NCBI GenBank assembly: GCA_013396755.1
Contig: VWZF01005998.1
Location: forward strand, 1,027,961 to 1,091,960
Reading direction: 5' to 3'
DNA length: 64,000 nt
From: Sclerurus mexicanus
Lineage: Eukaryota > Chordata > Aves > Passeriformes > Furnariidae
The notes beneath the pieces are model-generated. The model had not been told where the DNA came from and did not search any database. It saw nothing but the letters and a program-made list of their open reading frames with translations. The translations under genes and the position numbers were made by a program. Shown here in pieces: positions 47,221 through 60,849 of this stretch; positions within the stretch are counted from its first letter, which is position 1, and each line of letters starts with the position of its first letter.

Positions 47221-48064
47221 CTTGTTGTGTGTGTAGGGGCTGGTAAAGTGTCTGGAAATATTTTAAATCCTGCTGAAGATAGTCTTGTGTCCTGCTTTAA
47301 AGTTAGAGAAGAAAAGCCTTTTTAAGCAGGCTCCAAGAAAGCTGGCCCAGGTTACAGTCACTGTTTTAAAGAGTCCCAAGTGTTGGTTTCTTGCAGAACA
47401 ATATGTGCATGCTTCCCTAGATGAGAGACTTTTGGGAAAGTGTTGCATTCCCGCTTGCCATCATAACAATGTCTTCTCAGTTCGTCCTCTCAGCTTTGCT
47501 TCCTGGAGTAACAGTTCACTGACCCCACATATCCAGTGTTTGAGAACAAACAAAACATTCCCTAAAAAAGAGACAAGGAAGAACAAGCTGTAATATCAGG
47601 GATCAGGGAAGTAGATTATGTATGCATTTTTAATTAAGAGAAACAAGTTTTTCAGTGTGATTAAACTACTTTATGAAGTTCAAATGGTCACTTCAAGTCA
47701 AACCTGTTTTACAGGCCTCCTGAACAAGGTAGCCATGAAAATATATTCCTTTCCAATATGACAACTCACACCCTAAAACACAAGATCCAGTGGTGGGAAG
47801 GGGAAAAAATAAAAAAAGCACCAACAAAAATAAGTCAAGAGCAATGATCACATTCATTTAATGTAACAACAACAAACCAAAACAAAAAAAGGCCCAATCA
47901 CTGTCCTACAGAACATACAAAATAAATTTGAAATAATTTCTACATAAGCATCTTGAGTATGTGGAATTACAAGTCATGCAGTAACATGAACCTTACTGCT
48001 TTCTACAAACCAAACTGCATTTGCAAGCAGTAATTTGAAATACTGTTCTGTCTCTGTTTTGTAG

Positions 48065-48160
48065 GCCATGCTTCCAGAGAACCATTCAATTACAAGGCAA
48101 TTCCAGCTGTCAAAGACAAAAATCTCTTCTTCAAAAAAAAATCTCGAAGAAATAAAGGAG
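48065..48160 (+). other. Candidate antisense exon inside SYTL2 5' intron
   Basis: The plus strand has a strong acceptor (TGTTCTGTCTCTGTTTTGTAG, ending 48064) and a strong donor (AAGGAG|GTGAGTC, from 48161). They bound 96 nt, exactly 32 codons, open throughout in one frame (AMLPENHSITRQFQLSKTKI and further). I do not recognise the peptide and have no partner exons, so it could be a lncRNA exon, a coding exon of an unlisted gene, or chance. Confidence 0.35.
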
Positions 48161-51100
48161 GTGAGTCAGGGGAGGAGAGAAAGTTGTGTCTGGGGTAAGG
48201 TGTCTTAGTGCCTCAGGATTACAGAACCATGGATATAATAAAGCCAGAGAAAGAAGAAAGAAATAGCTTGGATTTAAGGTAAGCCTCAGAAGCAACCCTA
48301 GTGCCAAACCTCGTGAGAGACAGAAGAGAAGCAGATGTTGTTACTGGACAAGTTCTCTGTATTAGGCAGCTCCATCACAGCCCTTCAGGATTGTGGGTGT
48401 CTTCCCTAGGCCCTTGTGGACTGACAGTGCCATCTGGCAGACAGGATGCTGACCTCATATCGATCTAATGAGCACTAAAATCACACAATAAGTCATTGCA
48501 CTTGCTCCCCTGGCCACAGAGACCACCCAGGTGATTCAAACAAGATATTGGTACTGGCAGCACTCAAAAGGAAACTTCATTTCTGAAAACAGCATTTCTC
48601 ACAGATTTGGAAGGCAGCTGCAGCCACATTTATGATTATTCACCCAACAATCCCAGTGCCCAACAACCTTGTGCGTGGGGTTATGTGTGGCTGCCGTATT
48701 TATCTCCACTATTCTCATTGTGATTTTGTTCCACGAGGTTGATATAGCAGCATCTCTAAGAACCAGTCTTCTGTAATTTCATCTGCATTTAGAAAATGAC
48801 AGCTTTATAATTAGACAAGAGTGAAACGTGCTTAATATAGGGCTAAAAACAAACATAACAATGCTAAATTTGTTGAATATCTGCAAGAGTACTCCATCTT
48901 ATGAACAGGTATGGATATCTGTTCCAACTATCATGTGGACACTTTTCACACCAAGCAGCATCTGCAGTGCTAATCCAAAGCCCTGGATCCTGGCTGAATG
49001 GCAAGGGCATAGCCAACAAGAGGCACAGAAGTTTATGTTGCAGCTACAAACCACAGACAGCTATGAACTAGAATTATCAAAGATTTTTCTTGTAAGTTGG
49101 GCAAGGTTCTTGCCCAAGATGATCAAGTTTGCAGGAAAGCTCTTGTAGGGAATAGTATCTTAGCATGTTTGTCTTTATGTTTAAAGAAGGCTGAGGGGGA
49201 GAAGTGTTACACTGTCTACTGTATTAATTTAGAAATCTAAAAGAAATAGTTGAACAAGTTGCAGACTTCATTGATGCCTCTCAGTACTCCAAGAAAACTA
49301 GTGGAAACAGAACTTCAGTTCTCCCCAAATGATCAACAGTTTGCAAGGACACATCTGCACAGGCTGTGAGAGTTCACAGCAATCTGCGCTGCTACTTATC
49401 TTCCCAGATACTATCACTTTGTAGAACAGTTTCTTCAACTGAAGTTGTGCTCCCGCTTTGTTTTCAATCAGAGGAAAGATACCACCTACTCTGGCACGCT
49501 CTTCACCATTATTTCCCCTGGTAGATATCATACAACACAGCAAAGCACAGGTGTGTGAACTGTGGAATCAAGTTTGATATTCTCCCCACAGCTCTTCAGA
49601 GGAGAATCCTACATGAATTCTGATTCATTGGTATGCTTGCACTAATCCTGTATTCAGATTTACAAAGCATCATAAAAGTTGGTTTTACTTACACCCAAGG
49701 CTATGAGAACAATCTCCCTCAGTCCTGAGTAGCGCAGCTGAGACCCTTTAGACTCCTTTGCAAAGCTGACAATGTAATGCTTCATTAAGCTATGTCCAAG
49801 TACTTGAAAAATTGGCCCCTGATCTCACTTGTTAAGCAGTTGAAAAAACTAGCAACAATCACTTGGAGTATTTTCTCCCCCTTTAACCTGTACCATCCAT
49901 TTAGCGTAAATTGTATCACAACTGGCTATGATAAAGTCTCATGAGACTGGCTGCTGCAAGTTACTGCAAGGCTGGTTTTCTGCAAAAGATTATTAACACT
50001 GATTCTAAACACAGATGATAAAAACTACTGGCTTAAAGTATAGCGCCTGTCATAAAATCTAAGGCCAATTTCAAAATAAAGTAAAAGTCAATGGCTTCTT
50101 CCATTTCAAGTCACCCACTACCACCGATCCAACCTCAATTCTTTTGATTTCTTTTGAAAGTCTTTTATCTTAAAAGCCTATGTACATGCCAGGAAGTACT
50201 GAGAGGTCTCAATAGCTTGTTTGGTACTACTGCAAGCTCAGTGGGAATTTCTTCTTTGTCAGGGAAGTTTTCAGACCTGAGTTTCAAGTAAGACTGACAG
50301 ATCTGTATCAAACTGATTAAATCATGGAAATCAATAGAAATACCACATTGACTGATTTCTAAAGAAAGGTTCTCACATGCTATAGACTAACATTTGTGAG
50401 TCGTGACACATTTGGCATGATTTTTTTCTTAAACCTTAAATTCAAGTGAAACCACACAGAAATCTTCCTTTTCCTGAAAGACTCCTAATCCCTGTAATAA
50501 ACAGGACCCTGAAATTATGTTTTATGTTACTCATGCATGAAAGTGTCTATGTTTTGGCAACAAAAGAAACAGAAAGAAGACTCAAAATGTAGTTTTCCCT
50601 ACACACACTCTTAAGCAGCTTACAGCTTCCAAGTGGTTTAGTCCAGCACTCATCCAAAAATTTTATTTTGTAAAATTTCTCAAAACCTCTCAGGCAGTTA
50701 TACACTTCAATTTTTTAAAGTAAGGCTTCATATTTTTCTAGAACAGAAATCATAACAGAAAGATAACTTTGTCTACAAACTTGTTCATTGTACAGAAAAC
50801 TGTTTGCTCCCTGCCCCTGCTTCCTCCCAAATACAAAAGGGGAAAGTTAATTTGAATACATATTTTGAACACTATGGGATATTATGGTAATAGGTATCAT
50901 AATAATAGTTTAGATTTTAAAGCTTTTACTCAGTGTATACCTATGGGATGTAATGAGAGAGGCAAAGAAAACATTGGAGTAGTTTGCCACGGCTGACATT
51001 GAGTCAGAAAACAAACAGGAAACCCCCAGAGACAGCTGTTCCTTTCAAACCAAGATTTCCTTTTGCATGCAGAAACCTCATAATATCCTAAATGTACATT

Positions 51101-52328
51101 GCAAAGCTACTTTTCCAAGTGCTCCTTGTACAGTAGACCTAAGTGCTAGAGCTTTGCTCCAGAGAATCTGTCTTGCAGGCAATGCCTTCTAACAAGAGGA
51201 GGAAGGTGACAGCCAATCCTACACTTCTCACTGCTTCACACACCTATTTGTGCCAACTCCTTCAGCTGAACAACCACCCTGCAGGCCTGGCTGATCAGTG
51301 ACTCTCAGCTGTACACATCTTCATCCCATAAAGCATTCAGCTACAGGTAACCTACTGGCTCTTAAAAATAAGAGCATTTGGAAGCTACATATTTTCCTAA
51401 ATTTATTTCTCCACTGCTACAACATATCAGCACTGGAAAGGAGGATGAGTTGGAAGTCCACACATAAGGCAACAGGAAGCTGAGGAACATAGATAAATGG
51501 AATTGTGCAATATAACAATTTGCATCTGCAGAGACACTAATTCTCAGAAGTAATGAAGTTTGGCCTACACCCATGCTCAGGAAATAATAAACCTTTGTTT
51601 TGAAGCAAAGAAGCCAAGAAGAACATTGAGAGCAATGAGAGCTTTGCAGAATTGGCCCCTTTGAACCTGAAAAGTCACATTAGGCAGTCACGGTACCTCT
51701 GACTGTGAGCCCTACAAGCTACAGCTTTGCAACAACAACAAAGTCATCACAGTCTCCTGAATAAATGTCATTCTCCAGTGTTATATGAGCAGTGCAGTAC
51801 ATTCACATGTAACTCAGCACCATCCTAGGCTTAGATAATGTAAATTTCTGTAAATAAGTGAGGCAAATCCCATGAAGAGAAAACAGTTAATTAAGCTAAA
51901 TGCTTGTGTTGGCACAAGCACAAATGGTCACGAACATATTTGTGCAGAAGATCAGAGGATTATGGATTCCAGTTTGAGCAGTGGAGAAAGAAAAGCTATT
52001 AACTTTGAAGATGGACTTAAGTCATCATTCAAGGGAGCTTTAGACACAGTTGCCTGCAATGGTAAGGATGCAAAGTTAAAACAAGTACAAGAAGACTTGT
52101 TGTCATTTTAATTCTTGAAGGCGTAGAAAGGAAAAGAATATCCAGTAAGATATACATATCTGTAGCCAATCCAGCTGCTCTCACAAGAAGTGTTATCAGA
52201 GCATTTCCAAAATAATAGCACCAGAGTGTACACAGCATATCACATTTCCAACAGTCCCAGAGATAATTTAGAGAACAGTATTTGCTTACATGTATGTTTA
52301 GTCAGTGGGGAGGTAGAGAAGTTCTTAC

Positions 52329-52390
52329 CTAGCTAGTTGTGAAGTAGAGGGTGTTGGTGGAACAGGAACCATTGCAGAAGTGGGGGATGT
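52329..52390 (-). other. SYTL2: Candidate alternative 5' exon of SYTL2
   Basis: The minus strand has an acceptor-like GCTCTCACCACAG and a donor CTAG|GTAAGA bounding 62 nt. It contains an ATG in good context (GCAATGG, ATG at 52370-52372). Spliced to the proposed acceptor at 47239, that ATG reads in frame through the 19-nt leader into the normal SYTL2 start, adding about 21 residues (MVPVPPTPSTSQLASPYTHN and K). It may equally be a 5' UTR exon or chance. Confidence 0.35.
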
Positions 52391-53964
52391 CTGTGGTGAG
52401 AGCAACTTCCATGTTGCCTTATTAACACAGCAGTGCTCCATTTTATTCCAATAATAAGCCTATGTGTTCTCCTGTGCAGTATTCATTATAACACTGTTAA
52501 GGGAAAGAATCTACTTATCTGAAGTTCTAGGACCAGATAACTGTTTAAAACAGCCACAGTGAGGAAACATTTAAAAACTATGCACCAGATTTCCTCACAC
52601 CTTACCCTTGCTCAACAGAATCAAAATGATCCCTGTTGCTTTTAACCAGCAAAATAGTTCCAGTCTTAAGATACTTTCACTGACAGCCTTGTATAATGAT
52701 GTTCAATCAGCTGAAAGGGTAAGAAATTCAGCTGGAGCAATACAAACACTTGAGAAAAGTTCTCCTTTCCTCCAGCAACATGTGATTTGCTGGCCCACAT
52801 GACTCTTCCTGTGATTTGATTTTATTCTTGTTTGGTAAGACGTTAAGACCTTCATCACTTTGAAGACTATAAGGCAAATTTACTCTGAAGAAGCATTAAT
52901 AACAGAAAGAGGATAAAAGTTAACAACTGAATATTGGAAGAGAAAAGAATAATTTGCTTTGGTACTAGCCTAATCCCTCTAATCACATATGGCAGCTTGC
53001 CACTTCTTTCATAGAGCTTGGATATTGGCAGCACTGGCCAGGAATGTCAATCTCTATACCTGTTATGGTATACAAACTTAGGCCAGTGATGTTAAGAGGA
53101 TGCGACCTCTGGAGTAAGAGGCTGATAAATTAAAGAGAAGCCACAGAGAAACACCTCCAATTTTTTTTTTCCCCGTGACCACTGCTAGACTGACTATAGG
53201 TGTCAAGCCATTTATTTCATATTGTCCTAAGTATAAAACTACTAAAAAAAATAACTTCAAGAATCTTCAAAATTACAAATTCCACCAAGTTAATATCAAT
53301 AATATCAACAGAGTTTCAAATCTAGTTATATTTCCTTGCACATTGTAACATTAACACTTTGTTCTGGTTTAGTTCCAGTAGGCACATTGCTTGAATCAGT
53401 AACAGTTGATTTAAAAGAGTTTCATTCTTCTCCTTGCTAATGATTTTCATCAAGAGTTAAAGAACAAAGAATATCTTCTCACTGTGAGGGACCTCAAATA
53501 GAGTAATGAAGGTGACTCAATCCTCTAGATCTCTGAAGGCAGAGCACTGTCAGTTTTGTAACAATTATTCACATCTCCCTTTACAGAGGGACTTCTTCCA
53601 AAAGCAGAAGCGTGAGGGGCTCACAAGACTCAATCTCCCGTTGTCATTTTCTCATTCTTCATGTCAACATTGGCATTAGACTCAGACAGGGTCCAGCTCA
53701 AGAGAGTGTTTTTTATGTTTTTTTTTGAAAATAGATTTAAGTAAAACACTAAAACCTTTAAGAGAGATCAGAAAGCAACCAATTACTTGGTGAGAAGTGT
53801 CTCATCTCCATACATGATTATCTGACACACTTCTGCATTTAATGGCTAGCTCTTTCTGAATGTTTTCCCAACATAACTATGACAGATTCTTAATCAAGCA
53901 AGGAAATTCCATAAGAAACAGCCAAAAGATTGCCTGGCCTCTCCCCACTCTCAACCAAAACAAA

Positions 53965-54070
53965 ACCAGGAAAAAAACCAAACCAAACCAAACAAAAAAA
54001 ATAAAATAAAAAAATAAATAAAAACAACAACAACAAAACAAACAAAAAAAAAAAAACAAAACACAACCAC
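53965..54070. repeat. A-rich low-complexity tract (AACC, AAAT, CAA words)
   Basis: About 105 bp that shifts from CCAAA words to AAAT and then (CAA)n and a long A run. This block structure suggests stepwise growth. Confidence 0.85.
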
Positions 54071-57000
54071 ACAAAAACCCAGCCAACCTTGAAACTCCTA
54101 ATGCAAGTAACTGATTAGATCCTTTAGAAGGTTCTGTTAAGATGCCAAGGCTTTCTTTCTTTTTATGGCAAAGAAGTGCTCACTGTCTTCTTCTGGGCAT
54201 TTGTCATCTTAAACATATGGATTCAGCATGAAAGATAACAGGGAGAATGGACCAACAGCACCTTCATTCCCTTCTCACAAACTTTTATTGCAGGAAAATG
54301 CAACTGCTGTTTCCCTCACCTGCAGCATCCCAAGGGGAACATTCACCATGAGATGCCAAATCCCTTTCCTTTTCTTCCATTGCACTCTTCTTCAAAAAGT
54401 ATTCTAGTTTGAGCTTTGGCATTCCCTGCACTAGGCTAATGAGCACTGCACCGATGCAAGTCAAATAAAAACATCCATTATGTACTAGAAGGTCCTTAAA
54501 AAAAGGGACAAAACAAAAAATTATTAAAAGGGCCAAAGTAGAAGTGTTGACAAGTTTAGATATTGGAGACTCCTGAAGAGCCATCCTACCTCTACTTTCC
54601 TTTCTTGCTCTTCAGCAAGCGTTGGGTACTTCTTAGCTGGGATTCTGTTCTAGAAATTGTACTATTGGAGAATTAAAGTGTGCAAAACAGTGGGACTAAT
54701 TAACAAGTATTTCCTATCAGTAGCTGCTGGGAAGTGACACATTTCCTGCATCTTGGTTAGATAATCTTTTCTATCTGAAAATGAAGCACTAAGCTGCAGT
54801 TTACAGTCACTGGGTAGTTCTGACTCTTTACTAATGCAGGCTGTCCAACAAGAGGGCTTTATTAAGAGGCTAGCAGAACTGATGAAATTCATGTTACAAA
54901 TAGCAGACATGGATTTGCATTCAAGTACTTAGACTAATGCTAAGTTGAGCTGACAGTAAGTTGGTAGAGCAGTTTCAGTCTTGAACACCAGTTGGAAGAA
55001 TGAAGTATACAATTTCTGAAGAAACTTTGAAAGAGGTTTATTTCAAAGCCTATGCACATGACTTCTCTGATACTTTTTATCTTATTATTACGGGATTCCA
55101 TTGGTCAGCATCTGTTGCACCCCTGTGAGACCCACTCTCACTCCTTGACTCAAGGTGATGAGCTAGTTGAGCAAGGACAGCCACCATCACTGATAGACTG
55201 ATTTTCCTTCTCTATATTTGTAAAACTAGGAACCTGTGGGTTAATAAGTTGCCCCTTTTAGGCATCTCTTTGATCTGCTTTAAAGTGCTGTCACAGCCAT
55301 CTGCTCAGGTTACTGGTAGTAGCACATTTCCTTTGCAGAAGGGTGCACAATACAGCTTTGTAGTACAGATTAAGCATAAAGCTGCCAAAGCAAGAGGAAA
55401 ATACTTCACATCATCTTTGACTCTCCTGAGGGAGGCTACTGATCTCAGTTTCACCAGAGCACCTTTGCCTGTAGCCCAACACAAATCTGGGATCAAACGG
55501 AACATTGCAAAAGGCACTCCATCATTCTCAGACAATTAACTGCATAAATAAGTAGCTGTGAAAACAGAATAATCCCTTACTCACCTGAATCACTCGAATT
55601 TGTCACTGCAGCCCCCTACTTTTCAACTACCAGCCTTGTTACTGTAACTACAGCTTTGTTTAACTGATTACTAATGTGCATAAGGAGCCAGCGAACAAAA
55701 CAAACCTTTTGGCTGTCCTTTCTCAAAAGATGACTAACCATTCACCTTAGACACTCATGCAAGTTTTGAAGGCTAAAATTATTCACCTAATAAATTATAT
55801 AATCTGGAGGCTACTAAGAAAGCTTGTGTCAATTAATCCAGTCGTTGTCACAGTAACTGAAGCATGCAAGTACCTGAAAACAGGGCCTCATACAGAATCC
55901 AATTACCAGCAGAAATCAGGTGCTAGAGGAAGGAGAATATTCTTCAGGAGTCCTGAAGTCATAGAAACTATAAGTAAGGCAAAGAGCAAGGTGGGGGAAA
56001 AAAAGCACTATGGCAAAGTTTCTAGATAAGTTAAAAATAAAAATGGTTAAAAAAGTGAGCCTGCAGACTGCACATAGACTAATCAGAATGAGGTCTCATC
56101 TCTGTCCAAAATTAACTTAACCTTTTCAACAAAGTTTTTAATTTCAGGGTTATTGTTTGCTTGGTTGATTTGTTTTGTTGTGGAGTTATGTTTCTTTTTT
56201 AATAGATACATTTGAAAAGCTCCCTATAGCTCTCTATTGAGAAGAAAATCACTCATCTTCCCATGCATAATGATGTTTTAACACATAGCCCCATAATAAG
56301 AAAATTCCATCTGCTCTCAGGATAATTCTGGCTGAGCTGAAACCAGTCAGCAGCAACATTAGTCCTCCTTAATACTGATATTAAATTGCAAGAATAACAG
56401 GAAGTCTATCAGCCATGAAAACTTAACTCATGAGATTGTTTGCACTGATGGGCTGGGCTGTATCATGCAAAACTCTCTTTTCCCTGACTGGTACCTGTTT
56501 CACTGAATATTTAAGGCAAGATGCAAACAGAGTGCTCTGGAAGCGAAACGCAAGGTGCACTATGATGCCAAGAGCTTAAAAGGGCATGGCAAGAGTTAAA
56601 CCAAATCACTACTCATGAGAATCCTGAAGCAGGGAACAGTTTCTAGAGCAGCCTTCAGTTGCACTGAATGAGGTGTAGTGTCAAATCACTCTTCATGAAT
56701 AGGATTTTCCCTATGAACGCTGCTGAATAACACAGGAATAGGAAAGAGGGAGCAAAAGATTGTGTCTGAAACAGTTTCGCATGCACAGGTAGCAGAATCA
56801 GGAGCTTAGAGTCTATGAAGCTGGGGCTTGGAGTACAAGGCCTGTCTCTGAACAGGTATTTAGTTTTGCAGGAGTGGCTCATTCTTTAGGAGCATAGCCA
56901 TGCAAGGTGTTAGCTCTCTTGCCCAATAGCTACAACACATACCCAGGAAGCAGTCAAATCTGGAGTCCACCAGACCACTTAAGGAAGCAAACCCTTCAGA

Positions 57001-58103
57001 TGTTATATTTTTTGGTGAACAAGGGAATGTGCATTTGAATCCTCTTGGGTTATCTCTTGACCCTTCCTAGGGCTGAACTACCAAGGATTGCACCTCACAG
57101 AATGACTATTAAAGTGTCACAACCTTGCAAGCAGAAACAGGCAGCCAGGTACACTCTCTCTCAGGCAGGCCACCACAACAAAAACCAGCCTCTCTCCTGA
57201 CTTCCCTCCTCATCCACACAGACCTGCATTCCTGACTACATAGCAGTCCAGTTCTAGTAGAGCAGAGGGAACAGGAGAATAACCTGAGGGTATTAACTTT
57301 TAATCCAAGTCTCTTAACCTCCAGAGAAGTACCGTAATCACTATGAAGCAAGGTAAAATTAATGACAGTTCCACTAACCTAAAGGTATCTCAGGATTAAA
57401 AAGATGTTCAGGATTAAAAAAATGTTTTGTGTGGGCAGGACCAGAATAGAAGGTCAAGGGCTCACTACTTCTGGCTGTTTGAGAGAATTCTGTGTGTGAC
57501 TTAGACACATACCTTTTGCTTACAGTGCCTAAAGTGCAATTACATGGGATTTTTGGACCTCACCCTTAATTTTTCATAACTGTTGTTCTATATTTAGTAT
57601 TATTTTTTCATCATGCAAGTCACTTAAATTCGCTAGAGAAGAAAAACCCGATGATAGACTTTAACATCTACAAGCTGATGGTTTACAACCATTTCTAAAC
57701 CAGGAGTTCTTGATTATGCTGATCTAGAGCACCAGTTACATGGCTAAGATTACATAGGCTAAATGTAGTCCATCCAGCCTGTACAGAACTAAATCTCTGT
57801 CAGTTTATCAGTCAGTCAAAATCAGACACTGGGCAGGAAATTCCATACAGAATTTACCAATACTTTTTGATGCTTTTGTAGAACAAAATCACCTGGCAGT
57901 GAATCAAGGACTTTGTTCTGCTAGTAACTCCACAAATATGCATTTTCTTTCTTCTTACCTTTATTTTTATTTATACTGAGGCAAATTTAGAGAGACGAAA
58001 TACAAAATTTCCTTGACTGGGAGAGAGAAATAAAAATTTACTTTTAGAAGGAGATTTATACAGCAGAAAAAAGGAGCATAGCAAGATGGAGGAAAAAAAA
58101 TTA

Positions 58104-58280
58104 AAATCATAAAATCACAGAACTGTTTGGGTTGAAAGAGACCTTAAAATTCATCTAGTTACAATTCCCTGCCATGAGCAGGGGCACGCTCCACTAGACC
58201 AGGTTACTCAGAGCCACATCCAGCTTGGCCTAGAACACCTCCAGGCATGAGGAGTCCACAACTTCTCTGGTCACCATGTT
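58104..58280 (-). mobile_element. CR1 LINE 3' fragment
   Basis: The plus strand reads AAAATCACAGAACTGTTTGG, GTTGAAAGAGACCTTAAAAT, CATGAGCAGGGGCACGCTCC and CCACAACTTCTCTGGTCACC, the reverse complement of a CR1 3' end. Confidence 0.9.
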
Positions 58281-60849
58281 GATCATTAATTTGGTCTATA
58301 GCACAGAATACTGAGTGGGATTCAGGTCAAAAATAGTCTGGCATTATCATCCAGACAAAGAGCTGTAAAATAAAGAAGGGGGAGAAATATTCTTTTCCTT
58401 CTCACATATACACTATATCTCTTCCCTTTGCTGCTCTCTATGTGATAAACAGAGTCAAATTACATATAGCAAGGAAAACTTATAACATGAAGAAAGAATC
58501 TAGCATAGCCAGTTGCTGTACCCAGGCGAATTGGAATGACTCCCTACCACAAGAATGAAGCGTGAATAAGTCTGCTGAAATCAGCTGTCACTCACTTTAT
58601 GCCCAAATAGGCTAAAGAACTGAAGACTGCTAATATAGAAAATGCAATATTGCTGGCTTGACATATCATAAAGCATAAGTGTTTTGGCATTGGAGGACCA
58701 AACTAAGGAGCCTACTTAAATAGATTTATGAGCTGACTTGAAATGCAACAGCACCAGAAGCACTGACTTCAAGTGACAGAAATTTGCCTACTGTTTTAAG
58801 TAGTCATTCATTAGTCAGCTATTCTGGGTGAAAAGCAATTTCTGTGCAGCAAAAAAAAATTTCACTATGGTTCAAAACAAGTCACTATTGAATGAAGAGT
58901 GACTTCCATAGGACAGAACCATCACTTTTAATTAAAGAAAAATAAAATTAAACATTTTTTTTCCTATGGAGAGACTATTAATTGCTTCCATATTTCCGTG
59001 CAAATAATGCTTTCTTATTAGATTTTTGCTTGAAATCTGTTCGGTTCCTTTCTGTCATGAGCACAGGGAATAATACAGGGTAGAAAAGAAGCAATTTCTT
59101 TAACTTCATCCTACTGCTTTCCTGGTTCTAGATGCAACTGTTAAACTCTCACCTTCTGTGCAACATCAAAGGTTTTCTCCAAGTACTATATTGAAGCAGT
59201 ATTTCCACCTGGAAATCTGGCAGGTGTCTCTTGCAGAACAGCAGGAGTTTACTCCAAAGAATATCTGTCCATAGTCACTCTCCAGTACTTCAGAGAAAAG
59301 ACAAATTCACTTTTTTGTCATTCATTTTTGGGGGCAAGGGAGCATTGTTTACTTTGGCCTTTCTAAGCATTGGAAAACAAGAACATTATGCCCTATTTCA
59401 CTGAATTTTAAAAGTCTGACAGTGACACTAATAATATATTATTTGGGGCTGCAAGAGATGCTGGAGGGAAATTTCTTTAAGAGACAGGCCCAATGACAGC
59501 TTCAGGAAATTCAAGAACACACCTTATAGCCAAAGTAGAGACATGCTGCACACACAAGGCAGAAGCAAACTAAACAAGATACTTATTATTTCTTTGCCTT
59601 ACACACAAGCACACTGAAATACAGTAACTGGTAACAATGCATAAGCATTTTGTAACACTGCAACAGTTGTAGTAGTATTTTATAACTTAGTATACATAAA
59701 TACATAAGTAACACACAACTACAAATGAACAGACTTGCAGTATACTTGTCCAGAGAGTGCACAGGAAAGCATGTGCAAATAGTAAAATCTGCAAGAAAAG
59801 AACAAAGGATGTAAAGTGGGCAGGAAAGCTGTCAAATGAACTAAAGTAAAACTGCAGAACGCAGGGGAGATATGTCTGATGAAGGCAGAATAATCATGCA
59901 AAACAAATAAGAAAGATGCCTAACAACACTAGGGTAAGCTTATTCCCTCAAATAATATGAACTGTCAAAAGCTTATGAGATCATCCCCTCTCCTCCAGGG
60001 AGGCAGCAAAGGTGCATAACACATTAACAATTAGAGAAGAAGGATGGTAATTTATGAAAATCGCAAAATGCTCACTTTGATTCCAGCTTCTCTTACCAAG
60101 GAGCTCTCAAGTGCTTTACTTTGACTCTGGCAACTGAAACAAACCCTCAAGAACTGTAATCATCAGTGCTAAATATAGGGCATCACCTCCAGGGCATTGT
60201 ATACTACTAGGTTTACTACTTAATATGCTACTACATATGTGACTGCTAAGAACTGTTTGGGAAAAGCAGTGATAACAACTGATGGTAATTAAGTAGTAAT
60301 GACTGGAAAGCTGCATTGTTGCTGTATACAAGTTTAATAAAGTGGTTTGATTCATCAGTCTTTTAAACATTCCATAATGGAGAGCTTTAAGTCAATTCAA
60401 TTTCAAAACACAAATGTTTTATTGCAACACTTTGATCGCTTCTTTTAGCAAATAAAATGAAGTTTCTTTTCAGAGAATCCTGTCAAGTATGTGTCATGAA
60501 TGAGTGGGGAGGGGGTGCACATTGCAACATATTGTAATTCCCTTCCCCTTACACTTTTTGAGAAAGCTAAAAAATACTAATTACTTGACAATCTGTCCCC
60601 AGATTTAGGTGACCTGCATCCTACAATGACAATCATATAAACAGATCCTTCTGCTCACATAGGAAAGGCACAGCCGAGTGTATTAGATTTTAGGATCAGG
60701 TCCAACTCTTCAAGTCACTCCAGAGACAGAGTGGAAGACAAAATTAATTCAGTGTTTTGAAATTAAAGTGTTTACTATTTACACAAAGATCATTAACATC
60801 TCTCCGCTGAGATCTGAGCGCTCTCTGTAAATAAAGAGAGTCCTTTCAT

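Noticed and set aside
55585..55606. Minus-strand donor GATTCAG|GTGAGTAAG at 55584
   Set aside because: The donor is strong, but the only nearby acceptor leaves about 20 nt and there is no promoter signal. It may be an unused site or the end of an alternative first exon.
57957..57980. 17-nt possible microexon on the minus strand (good acceptor and donor flanking TATAAATAAAAATAAAG)
   Set aside because: Too small and of low complexity; it would not preserve any known frame.
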